64,000 nucleotides of DNA from Streptomyces virginiae (GTDB taxonomy: Bacteria > Actinomycetota > Actinomycetes > Streptomycetales > Streptomycetaceae), in the NCBI RefSeq assembly GCF_000720455.1, contig NZ_JOAK01000002.1, positions 372,001 through 436,000 of the forward strand, in the 5' to 3' direction. Positions 43,029-50,425 of the stretch are shown here, one piece after another. The notes beneath the pieces are model-generated. The model did not search any database and was not told where the DNA came from. It was given only the letters and a program-made list of their open reading frames with translations. The position numbers and the translations under genes were made by a program. Position 1 is the stretch's first letter. Each line of letters opens with the position of its first letter.

Positions 43029-43883
43029 TCACCGGCGGAGCCCCCCGAACTCACCCTCGGTGGCCGCACGCTCGCCGGAATCGAAGGAGACGGCGGCGTC
43101 GAAGGCGGCTTTGCGAGTCGCCCGCCGCAGCGCCCTCAGCAGCGTGCCGCCGAGCATCAGCGTCAGTACGACCGTCAGCGACGCCCGGCCCAGGTCCCAG
43201 CCCAGCGACGTCGTCAGGTAGTACGCGACGAAGCGCACCAGGTTCGCGGCCAACGGCTCCCCCGGATGGAAGGAGATGCCCTGCGCCATGCCCTGGATGA
43301 TCACCCAGCCCTGCAGGTTCATGACCGCCCCGTACGCGAAGGCGGCGGCGAAGCCGTACGCGGCCAGCATCAGCAGCTCCGCCCGGCCCCGGATCCGCTC
43401 CGGGCCCGGCAGCAGCCCCGCCCCCAGCGAGAACCAGCCCATCGCCAGCATCTGGAACGGCATCCACGGCCCGACCCCGCCCGTCAGCAGGGCCGAGGCG
43501 AACATCGTCACCGACCCCAGGACGAAACCGAAGCCCGGACCCAGGACCCGGCCGCTCAGCACCATCAGGAAGAACATCGGCTCCAGCCCGGCCGTGCCCG
43601 CGCCCAGCGGTCTCAGCGCCGCCCCGACGGCCGCGAGCACGCCGAGCATCGCCACCGCCTTCGCGTCCATGCCGGTGTCGGCGATCGTCGCCACGACGAC
43701 GGCGACGAGGAGCGGCAGCAGCGCCGCGAAGAGCCACGGGGCGTCCTGGGAGTGGGCCAGCCCCGACTGCCGGTCGGCGAGCAGCGGCCACCCGAACGCC
43801 GCCACACCGATGAGCGAGACGAGGACCAGGGCGGCGGCGGCCCGGGGGCCGATCCGGACCGGGCGGCTCGCGGGGCGGCTCAT
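43029..43883 (-). CDS. ECF transporter S component, probably for cobalamin
   Basis: A 284-residue membrane protein with about six to seven helices: VLVSLIGVAAFGWPLL, LVAVVVATIADTGMDAKAVAML, GLEPMFFLMVLSGRVLGPGFGFVLGSVTMFAS and WVIIQGMAQGISFHPGEPLAANLVRF. The GxGFGFxLGSxTMFASA stretch is typical of ECF S-subunits. It sits at the end of a five-gene operon with 4-base ATGA overlap to the ABC gene; a B12 riboswitch leads the operon, so cobalamin or a precursor is the best substrate guess. Confidence 0.88.
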   Translation of the reverse strand: MSRPASRPVRIGPRAAAALVLVSLIGVAAFGWPLLADRQSGLAHSQDAPWLFAALLPLLVAVVVATIADTGMDAKAVAMLGVLAAVGAALRPLGAGTAGLEPMFFLMVLSGRVLGPGFGFVLGSVTMFASALLTGGVGPWMPFQMLAMGWFSLGAGLLPGPERIRGRAELLMLAAYGFAAAFAYGAVMNLQGWVIIQGMAQGISFHPGEPLAANLVRFVAYYLTTSLGWDLGRASLTVVLTLMLGGTLLRALRRATRKAAFDAAVSFDSGERAATEGEFGGLRR

Positions 43884-45715
43884 CGGGTCCCCTCCGCGCC
43901 GAGGGCCTCGGCGACCTGGCCCACGGTGAGCCAGTGGCCCGGCGCCAGCACCTTCGCCACCTGGGGTGCGAAGGCGGGCGAGGACACCACGACCTCCGCC
44001 GTCGGGCCGTCCGCGACGACCTCCCCGCCCGCCAGGATCACCACGCGATCGGCCAGCTCGGCGGCGAGCTCCACGTCATGGGTGGCCAGGACGACGGCGT
44101 GCCCGTCGGCGGCCAGGCCGCGCAGGATCTCGACCAGGCGGGCCTTGGCGGCGTAGTCCAGACCGCGGGTGGGTTCGTCGAGGAGCAGCAGGGCGGGGCG
44201 GCCCGTGAGGACCAGCGCGAGGGCCAGCGCCAGGCGCTGCCCCTCGGAGAGGTCCCGGGGATGGATGTCGTCGAGCACCCCCGGCAGCAGGCCCGCGACC
44301 AGGTCGCGGCAGGTGCCGGGGGGCGCGCCGGCGTCGGAGTCGGCGGCGGCGCACTCGGCGGCCACGGTGTCGGCGTAGAGCAGGTCGCGCGGCTCCTGCG
44401 GGACGAGGCCGACGTGGCGCACCATCTCGGGCGGCGGGGTGCGGTGCGGGGTCCGGCCACCGACGGTCACCTCGCCGGTGGCGGGGGGGAGCGTACCGAC
44501 GAGGGCGGCGAGCAGGGTGGACTTGCCGGCGCCGTTGCGGCCCATCAGGGCGATGGTCTCGCCGGGCGCCACCGCTAGGTCGACGGCCCGCAGCACGTCG
44601 GTGCGGTCGCGGCGTACGCCGAGGTTCCGGGCGCGGGCCGTTTCGCCTGCGGCGGGCTCGGCGGGCTCGGCGGGCTCGGCGGGCTCGGCGGGGACGGCGG
44701 GCTGGGCGGGTTGCGGCCTGCCGCGGCCCAGCAGGCGGGCGAGCAGCCCGGGTGCGGCGCCGCTCCCGGGGGCGCTGCCCCCGGACCCCCGCGCCTCAAA
44801 CGCCGACGAGGCTGGGTATTTCAGCCCTGCCGGCGTTTGAGGCGCGGGTCCGGGCAGAGCCCGGGAAGCGGAGCCGCGGGCGCCCTCGGAGGCAGGCACC
44901 GACGAAAGGCGGTCCCGCAGCGGCGCGGCCTGGCGGCGGGCGTCGCGGACCGACAAGGGGAGGGGGGACCAGCCCGCGAGGCGGCCCAGGGAGACCACCG
45001 GCGGGTGGACCGGGGAGACCGCCATCGCCTCCGCCGGGGAGCTCAGGACCGGGGCCGCGCCACGGGCGGGCAGCAGCAGGACGCGGTCGGCGTACTGCAC
45101 CACCCGCTCCAGCCGGTGCTCCGCCATCAGCACGGTGGTGCCCAGGTCGTGGACCAGGCGCTGGAGGACCGCCAGGACCTCCTCGGCCGCCGCCGGGTCC
45201 AGCGCGGACGTCGGCTCGTCCAGTACCAGCACCTTCGGGTGCGTGGTCAGCACCGAGCCGATCGCGACCCGCTGCTGCTGGCCGCCGGACAGCGTCGCGA
45301 CAGGCCGGTCGCGCAGCTCGTTCAGGCCCAGCAGATCGAGGGTCTCCTCCACCCGGCGCCGCATCACCGCGGGCGGCAGCCCCAGGGACTCCATCCCGTA
45401 GGCCAGCTCGTCCTCCACCACGTCCGTCACGAAGTGCGCGAGGGGGTCCTGGCCCACCGTGCCCACCACGTCCGCGAGCTCGCGCGGCCGGTGCGTACGC
45501 GTGTCACGGCCCGCGACCGTCACCCGGCCGCGCAGGGTGCCGCCCGTGAAGTGCGGGACCAGCCCGCTCACCGTCCCCAACAAGGTGGACTTGCCGACCC
45601 CGGACGGGCCGACGACCAGCGTCAGCTCGCCCTCCGGAACCACCAGGTCGACGCCCTGCACCGAGGGGCCGGCCGCACCGTCATAGGTGACCGACACCTG
45701 CTCGAACCGGATCAC
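43880..45715 (-). CDS. ECF transporter A-A' subunits fused in one chain
   Basis: A 611-residue protein with two ABC ATPase domains joined by a ~150-residue disordered linker. Domain 1 (residues 1-230): Walker A GPSGVGKST, signature LSGGQQQR, Walker B VLVLDEPTSALDP. Domain 2 (about 395-611): Walker A GRNGAGKST, degenerate signature LSEGQR, Walker B LLLLDEPTRGLDY. It energises uptake together with EcfT and the S component. GTG 45715 overlaps the EcfT stop by four bases. A Streptomyces-type intergenic palindrome lies within the linker coding sequence (44778-44854). The linker repeat (PAEPAEPAEPAEPAAGE) is also encoded by a triplet-like repeat. Confidence 0.95.
   Translation of the reverse strand: MIRFEQVSVTYDGAAGPSVQGVDLVVPEGELTLVVGPSGVGKSTLLGTVSGLVPHFTGGTLRGRVTVAGRDTRTHRPRELADVVGTVGQDPLAHFVTDVVEDELAYGMESLGLPPAVMRRRVEETLDLLGLNELRDRPVATLSGGQQQRVAIGSVLTTHPKVLVLDEPTSALDPAAAEEVLAVLQRLVHDLGTTVLMAEHRLERVVQYADRVLLLPARGAAPVLSSPAEAMAVSPVHPPVVSLGRLAGWSPLPLSVRDARRQAAPLRDRLSSVPASEGARGSASRALPGPAPQTPAGLKYPASSAFEARGSGGSAPGSGAAPGLLARLLGRGRPQPAQPAVPAEPAEPAEPAEPAAGETARARNLGVRRDRTDVLRAVDLAVAPGETIALMGRNGAGKSTLLAALVGTLPPATGEVTVGGRTPHRTPPPEMVRHVGLVPQEPRDLLYADTVAAECAAADSDAGAPPGTCRDLVAGLLPGVLDDIHPRDLSEGQRLALALALVLTGRPALLLLDEPTRGLDYAAKARLVEILRGLAADGHAVVLATHDVELAAELADRVVILAGGEVVADGPTAEVVVSSPAFAPQVAKVLAPGHWLTVGQVAEALGAEGTR
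44778..44854. repeat. REP-like palindromic element inside the ecfA linker
   Basis: The arms around CGCGCCTCAAACGCC (left) and GGCGTTTGAGGCGCG (right) form a long imperfect palindrome, flanked by CCCGGAC and GTCCGGG, with an internal GCTGGGTATTTCAGC-type apex. This is the palindromic repeat often seen between Streptomyces genes; here it is translated in frame in the variable linker. Confidence 0.8.
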
Positions 45716-46932
45716 TTCGACGCCTCCTTCGGCGGTACGGGTGCCACGAAGGCGGGCAGCAGGCCGATCAGGACCGCGGCGGCCGGCCACAACGGCAGCG
45801 TGGGCGCCACCAGCGGCACCACGCCCGGGTGCAGACCGGCCGGGTCGACACCGCCGGCCCGGATCAGCAGCCCCGCGACGGCCGCCCCGGAACCGGCGAC
45901 CAGCCAGGCACGCGCACCCCACCGGTCGGGCCGGTAGCGGGTGCGCACCGACCGGCGCCCGCCCAGCCGCAGACCCGCCAGGGCCGACGCCGCGCCGAGG
46001 CCGAGCACGGGCAGCCCGTACGCGGCGCCCTGCGCGGCCAGCAGACCGTACGTGCCCGCGCACATCCCGAGCAGGCCGCCGAGGGTGAGGACGGTGGTGG
46101 TGTGCCGGACGGCCGGCGGGACCTCGGCCGTACGGCCGTAGCCGCGGGCGTCCATCGACGCCGCGACGGCGACCGACCGCTCCAGGGCGCCCTCCAGGAC
46201 CGGCAGGCCGATCTGGAGGACCGCCCTGATCCCGCCCGTGGGGCGTCCGCGCAGGCGGCGGGCGGTGCGCAGGCGCACCACGTCGGCGACCATGTTCGGC
46301 GCGAAGGTCATGGCGACGACGACGGCGACCCCGGCCTCGTACAGGGCGGCCGGCAGGGACTTCAGGAGCCGGGCCGGATTGGCGAGGGCGTTCGCGGCGC
46401 CGACGCAGACGAGGAGCGCGGCCAGCTTCGCACCGTCGTAGAAGGCGAAGACGAGCTGCTCGGCGGTGACCCTGCCGCCGAACCGGATGCCCTGCGCCCA
46501 GGCGGGCAGCGGCACCTCGGGGAGGACGAAGAGGACGTGCGTGCCCGGGATGGGCGAGCCCAGGAGCATGGAGAAGAGCAGGCGCAGGCCGACGACGACG
46601 AGGCCGAGCTTGAGGAAGGCCCCGTAGGAACGGGCCCACGGCGCGTCCGTGCGGCGGGCCGCGACCACGAAACCGGCGACGCCGACGATCAGGCCGAGGA
46701 CGAGCGGGTTGGTGGTGCGCGACGCGGCGGTGGCCAGCCCGAGGGCCCACAGCCACCAGGCCCCCGCGTGCAGGGCGGTGGCGCGGCTGCCCAGCGGCGC
46801 CCTCCATCGTTCGTACGACGACCGGCGCGGGGAGCCCCGCTCCCCGGGCCCGCTCCGGCGGGCCGGGGGCACGGGGGCGGGTGCGGCTCCGGTGGGTGCT
46901 CCCGTGGGCGAGCCGGACGCGGGGTGCGTCAT
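45712..46932 (-). CDS. ECF transporter T component (CbiQ/EcfT-like)
   Basis: A 406-residue membrane protein. After a ~55-residue Pro/Arg-rich cytosolic lead come CbiQ-type helices; the coupling-helix signature is SMDARGYGRTAEVP (the Ala-Arg-Gly motif), and GALERSVAVAASMDARG precedes it. A second Arg-Gly-like motif is GRRSVRTRYRP near residue 320. It links the ATPases to the S component. ATG 46932 overlaps the SCO2322-family stop by four bases; its own stop overlaps the ATPase start by four. Two additional C-terminal helices are longer than in minimal CbiQ. Confidence 0.92.
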   Translation of the reverse strand: MTHPASGSPTGAPTGAAPAPVPPARRSGPGERGSPRRSSYERWRAPLGSRATALHAGAWWLWALGLATAASRTTNPLVLGLIVGVAGFVVAARRTDAPWARSYGAFLKLGLVVVGLRLLFSMLLGSPIPGTHVLFVLPEVPLPAWAQGIRFGGRVTAEQLVFAFYDGAKLAALLVCVGAANALANPARLLKSLPAALYEAGVAVVVAMTFAPNMVADVVRLRTARRLRGRPTGGIRAVLQIGLPVLEGALERSVAVAASMDARGYGRTAEVPPAVRHTTTVLTLGGLLGMCAGTYGLLAAQGAAYGLPVLGLGAASALAGLRLGGRRSVRTRYRPDRWGARAWLVAGSGAAVAGLLIRAGGVDPAGLHPGVVPLVAPTLPLWPAAAVLIGLLPAFVAPVPPKEASK

Positions 46933-47594
46933 CGGCCCCGGCGGCGGGACTGCCAGACGCCCGCGGCGGCCAGGACCGCGACCAGGGCGATACCCGCCAG
47001 CAGTCCGGCGGACGGGCCGCCGCCACCGCCGCCCGGGGCGGAGCCGGACGGCGAGGCGGACGCCTCGGCCGCACCGCTGTCGGCGATCTGCTCACCGCAG
47101 CCGTGCTGCGGGAAGCCCGCGATCGCGCACAGCAGCGCCGCGCTGTTGTAGCGCAGCGGCTTCGCGACCGCCGCCAGCGCCTCGGCGGTCGTGGCCTCCG
47201 GCGCCACCTGCGCGCACGCCGTGCGCGGGGCCTCCTGCGGCACGACCTCGCCCGACGGGGCGTCCGCCTGCACACCGAAGTCGATGACGAGGGCCACCCG
47301 CTTGCGGCCCTCCGCCGCAGCGGTGGCCCCGCACACGGCCTCGAAGTCGGCCGCGGCCCGCGGCTTGGCCGCCTCGGCCGCCGCGTCCTTGCTCACCGCG
47401 AAGCGGAACCCCTGGACGGAGCCGTCCGCGGGGCGGGCCAGCGACGGCCCCTGAGTGGCGTACGACCACTGGCCGCCCGCCGCGCCGTCCCAGAACGACC
47501 AGTAGCGGTAGCCGGCCGCCAGCGCCGGAGCGGCGGCCAGCAGGGCCAGGACGGTGCCGAGGACAAGGGCCACGGCGGGCAGGCGGCGGCGCAT
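46929..47594 (-). CDS. SCO2322 family secreted membrane-anchored protein
   Basis: A 221-residue exported protein: signal peptide (AVALVLGTVLALLAAAPALAA, cleavage near residue 28), a domain starting YRYWSFWDGAAGGQWSYATQ, then GPSLARPADGSVQGFRFAV, four cysteines, a low-complexity stalk (SASPSGSAPGGGGGGP), a membrane helix and RRRGR at the C-terminus. The W-x-Y...G-P...D-G-x-V-x-G-x-R layout resembles the DUF4430/intrinsic-factor beta domain, though this is by eye only. It sits between the toroid gene and EcfT, with TGATG and ATGA overlaps. Suggested role: substrate delivery to the ECF transporter. Confidence 0.8.
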   Translation of the reverse strand: MRRRLPAVALVLGTVLALLAAAPALAAGYRYWSFWDGAAGGQWSYATQGPSLARPADGSVQGFRFAVSKDAAAEAAKPRAAADFEAVCGATAAAEGRKRVALVIDFGVQADAPSGEVVPQEAPRTACAQVAPEATTAEALAAVAKPLRYNSAALLCAIAGFPQHGCGEQIADSGAAEASASPSGSAPGGGGGGPSAGLLAGIALVAVLAAAGVWQSRRRGR

Positions 47595-48868
47595 CAGAGC
47601 TGGTTCTTCTTCCGGCGGCCGCTCAGCAGGATGCCGATGCCCACACCGGCCGCGGCGCCCGCACCGATGATCCACCAGAGGTTCGCGCCGCCGGAGGGCT
47701 CGTCCTTCTCGCTCTCCACCTCGGTCGCGGCGGTGTCCGCGCCCTGCGGGGCCGGGCCCGTCGCGTTCAGCGCGGCCACGAGGTCGGTGCCGCCGAAGGA
47801 CTTCGGGTCGGTGCCCGTGGCGTGCGCGGCCAGGATCAGGGTGCCCAGACCCGCCGGGGAGCCCTTGGCCCACTCGGCGGAGTTCGCCCTCAGCCACTCC
47901 AGGGCGCCCGCCGCCGACTGCTTGTGCCCGGCCGCGGCCAGGGCGATCACCGCGTCGGCGGTGTTGCCGGTGTCCGCCGTCGGCTGGTCCGCACCCGGGG
48001 TCACGGCCGTCAGGTGGCCGTCCTTCTTGAGGGCCTCGGCCAGGTAGCCCGCCGCGCCCTGGGCGGCGGCCGCGACGCCGGCCGCCGGGTCCGCGCCGGG
48101 CGCCGCCGGGCAGGTCAGCGGGGTCGCGGGGGTGTCCGTACCGGACGGGACGACGGCCGTGCCCGCGCCGAGGCCGGCCAGGGTCGCCGCGGCCGTGGCG
48201 TCGGCGTTCGCGAGCAGCTTGCCGTCGACGGGCTGGAACGCGAAGGCGCCCCGGTCGGCGGCCGGTTCGGCGGCGCAGCCCAGCTGGAAGGAGAGCAGCG
48301 CCTCGTAGGGGGACTTGCCCGCCTTCGACTTCGTCTCGGCCGGCTTCTCGCCGGCCGCGGTCAGGGCGCTGATCACGATGGCGGTCGAATTGGCGTCGGT
48401 GCCGCCGTCCATGGAGCCGCCGGGGTTGGAGCTCCAGCCGCCGTCCTCGTTCTGGACGGACTTCAGCCAGCCGACCGCCTTCTTCACGCTCTCGTCGTGG
48501 CCGCCGAGCGCGGTCAGCGCCTGCACGGCCGCGGCCGTCGCGTTCGAGTCGATGTAGGCCGTCGCGTCGCAGTCCTTGGTGGTGTCCGCCCGGAAGGCGG
48601 GGAAGGAGCCGTTCGCGCACTGCTGGCCGACCAGCCAGTCCACGGCCTGCGCGGCGGGCTTCACACCGACGGTGTCCTGGGCGAGCAGGGCGAAGGACTG
48701 CCGCCACACGCCGTCGAAGGCGGGGTCCTTCTTGCCGTAGAGCCCGGAGGGGATGACCGGGGGCGCGGAGGGGGAGGGCGGCGCGGTGTCGGCGAGGGCT
48801 GCGGGGGCGACACCCACGCAGAGCACGGCGGAGGCGGCGAGCGCGGCGGCGCTGCGGCGGACGGTCAT
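47594..48868 (-). CDS. secreted alpha/alpha-toroid (prenyltransferase-repeat) protein, intrinsic-factor-like
   Basis: A 424-residue exported protein: signal peptide (SAAALAASAVLCVGVAPAALA), four or more prenyltransferase/squalene-oxidase-type repeats, then a membrane helix and RRKKNQL at the C-terminus. Repeats show QCANGSFPAF, SVQNEDGGWSSNPG and YLAEALKKDGHLTAV, as in alpha/alpha toroids of the transcobalamin/intrinsic factor fold. No catalytic Asp-rich motif of terpene cyclases is seen. It is the first gene of the operon behind the cobalamin riboswitch, so a cobalamin-binding role is likely. Its stop overlaps the next start (TGATG). Confidence 0.85.
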   Translation of the reverse strand: MTVRRSAAALAASAVLCVGVAPAALADTAPPSPSAPPVIPSGLYGKKDPAFDGVWRQSFALLAQDTVGVKPAAQAVDWLVGQQCANGSFPAFRADTTKDCDATAYIDSNATAAAVQALTALGGHDESVKKAVGWLKSVQNEDGGWSSNPGGSMDGGTDANSTAIVISALTAAGEKPAETKSKAGKSPYEALLSFQLGCAAEPAADRGAFAFQPVDGKLLANADATAAATLAGLGAGTAVVPSGTDTPATPLTCPAAPGADPAAGVAAAAQGAAGYLAEALKKDGHLTAVTPGADQPTADTGNTADAVIALAAAGHKQSAAGALEWLRANSAEWAKGSPAGLGTLILAAHATGTDPKSFGGTDLVAALNATGPAPQGADTAATEVESEKDEPSGGANLWWIIGAGAAAGVGIGILLSGRRKKNQL

Positions 48869-48948
48869 GGGGGAGGGTGCCTCTCCTGCTGGGGAAACCG
48901 GGGCAGGCACGCACAGGCACCGGGCTCCGGCTCCGTGTTTCCTCGACG

Positions 48949-48977
48949 GTGCCGGCCGCCGGGAAGACCGGCGGCAC
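48949..48977 (-). promoter_or_regulatory. expression-platform hairpin of the cobalamin riboswitch
   Basis: CCGCCGG-TCTTC-CCGGCGG flanked by GTG and CAC forms a strong hairpin directly 3' of the B12 box, about 80 bases before the first start codon. It probably changes pairing when cobalamin binds, affecting transcription or translation. Confidence 0.55.
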
Positions 48978-48979
48978 GA

Positions 48980-49100
48980 GCCGCGCACTCCGGTACGGGG
49001 CATTCCGGCTTCCCGCCCGGATGGTGCCGGGGGCGGGTCACGGTTGCGGGTCAGCGCCGGAATCGCACCGGCTTCCCCCCGTACGGGGTGTGGACGACCG
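48980..49100 (-). ncRNA. cobalamin riboswitch
   Basis: On the minus strand, the core GGAAGCCGGTGCGATTCCGG followed by CGCTGACCCGCAACCGTGAC (rc of 49035-49076) is the hallmark of the adenosylcobalamin riboswitch (GGGAA-xCCGGTG-GAATCCGG-C-CCCGCAAC-GT). Further 3' comes AGCCGGAATGCCCCGTACC, a B12-box-like element, and a hairpin (48949-48977). A -10-like TAGAGT (49105-49110, minus) lies just upstream of the predicted RNA start. It controls the ECF operon. Confidence 0.92.
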
Positions 49101-49191
49101 CCTCACTCTACCGGCCCGTAGCCCCCGGGCCCGGGGGTGTCGGCTGGATCACGCCCGGGCCCGGCACCCGGTCCGACCGGCGGGCCTCCCC

Positions 49192-50241
49192 TCAGACCGC
49201 CCGGTACGACACCGGGTCCGTGCCCGGGACCGCCTCGGCGCGGCCCTGCTTCACCAGCCGCCGCAGATGCGCTTCCGCCTCCGAGACGGCGATGTTGCGG
49301 GAGCCGTACGGGATCTGCTCCCAGGGCCGGTTCCACTCCATCCGCTCCGCGAGCCCCCACGGGGTCAGCGGCTCGGCGAGCAGCGCCCACAGCCCCGCCA
49401 GGCGTTCCTCGTGGTGGTCCAGCAGTTCCCGTACCCGGGCGGGCGCGTCGGTGAAGGCGTGCTGGTGGGCCGGGAGCACCTCGGCGGGCGCCAGGCGGCC
49501 GATGCGTTCGAGGGAGTCGAGGTAGTCCCCGAGGGGGTCGGTGACGCGGGTGTCCTCGGGGGCCTCGTAGAGGCCGATGTGCGGGGAGATCCCGGGCAGC
49601 AGGTGGTCGCCGGAGAAGAGGCGGCCGTTGCCGGGGAGGTTCGCCGGATGCTCCTCCTCCAGGTGCAGGCAGACGTGGCCGGGGGTGTGGCCGGGGGTCC
49701 AGATCGCCCGCAGCCGGCGCCCGGCGAGGGGGAGCAGCTCGGCGGGGACGATCTCCCGGTCGGGGACGGCGGCGCGCAGTCCGGGCAGGGTCCGCATGCG
49801 GCCGCTCGCGCGGGCGGCGCGCAGCGGTGCGATGTGTTCCTCGGGGGCCCCGGCGGCGGCGAGTTTCGCGCTCATGTAGTCGAACCACACCCCGGGCTCG
49901 GAGGAGCGGGTGCGCACGACGACCTCGGTGTCGGCGGCGTGCATGGCGATCCACGCGCCGGACGCCTCGCGGACCCGGCCGGACAGGCCGTGGTGGTCGG
50001 GGTGGTGGTGGGTGATGACCACGCCGTGGACGTCGGCGATCGCGATGCCGAGTGCGGCGAGGCCGGCGACGAGGGTGTCCCAGGACTCGGGGTCGTCCCA
50101 GCCGGTGTCGACGAGGACCGGGCCGCGGTCGGTGTCGAGGACGTGGACGAGGGTGTGTCCGAGGGGGTTGTCGGGGATGGGCACCTTGATCCCCCACACG
50201 CCTCCGCCGTGATCGGTGACCTGTGACGTGTCCTGCGGCAT
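49192..50241 (-). CDS. MBL-fold metallohydrolase (KstR-linked)
   Basis: A 349-residue metallo-beta-lactamase-fold protein: metal motif VVITHHHPDHHGLSG (H-x-H-x-D-H), later GHTPGHVCLH and GDHLLPGISPH, the standard ligand set. N-terminal GVWGIKVPIPDNPLGHTLV is found in a branch of MBL proteins next to acyl-CoA and aldehyde-metabolising genes in actinobacteria. Reaction unknown; thioester or lactone hydrolysis is plausible. ATG 50241. A KstR-type operator (50275-50288) lies 34 bases upstream, shared promoter region with the divergent aldehyde dehydrogenase. Confidence 0.88.
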   Translation of the reverse strand: MPQDTSQVTDHGGGVWGIKVPIPDNPLGHTLVHVLDTDRGPVLVDTGWDDPESWDTLVAGLAALGIAIADVHGVVITHHHPDHHGLSGRVREASGAWIAMHAADTEVVVRTRSSEPGVWFDYMSAKLAAAGAPEEHIAPLRAARASGRMRTLPGLRAAVPDREIVPAELLPLAGRRLRAIWTPGHTPGHVCLHLEEEHPANLPGNGRLFSGDHLLPGISPHIGLYEAPEDTRVTDPLGDYLDSLERIGRLAPAEVLPAHQHAFTDAPARVRELLDHHEERLAGLWALLAEPLTPWGLAERMEWNRPWEQIPYGSRNIAVSEAEAHLRRLVKQGRAEAVPGTDPVSYRAV

Positions 50242-50274
50242 GAGCCCTCCGCCTGTCGACCGCCGTCCTCCGAC

Positions 50275-50288
50275 GAGAACGCGTTCCA
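50275..50288. promoter_or_regulatory. KstR-type operator upstream of the MBL gene (site D)
   Basis: GAGAACGCGTTCCA matches TNNAACNNGTTNNA at seven of eight fixed positions. Confidence 0.7.
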
Positions 50289-50374
50289 GTAGTAGCCCAA
50301 GTCGACCATCTTCGCGGGATTCTGACTAGTCGTTGGATCTTCTCCGCTCTTCCGTCCTGGCCGTGGACTCCTAG

Positions 50375-50394
50375 AACTAGAACTGGTATCAGTT
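50375..50394. promoter_or_regulatory. KstR-type operator upstream of the aldehyde dehydrogenase (site C)
   Basis: AACTAGAACTGGTATCAGTT: core TAGAACTGGTATCA has seven of eight fixed positions of TNNAACNNGTTNNA and outer arms AACT/AGTT. It is 31 bases upstream of the aldehyde dehydrogenase start. Confidence 0.8.
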
Positions 50395-50425
50395 CGGGAA
50401 CGCCAAGCCGCAGGAGGCCTCAGCC

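Noticed and set aside
45716..47275. Upstream in-frame extension of the ECF ATPase gene
   Set aside because: Sequence is Arg/Pro-rich and overlaps the EcfT gene; GTG 45715 with the four-base overlap is the logical start.
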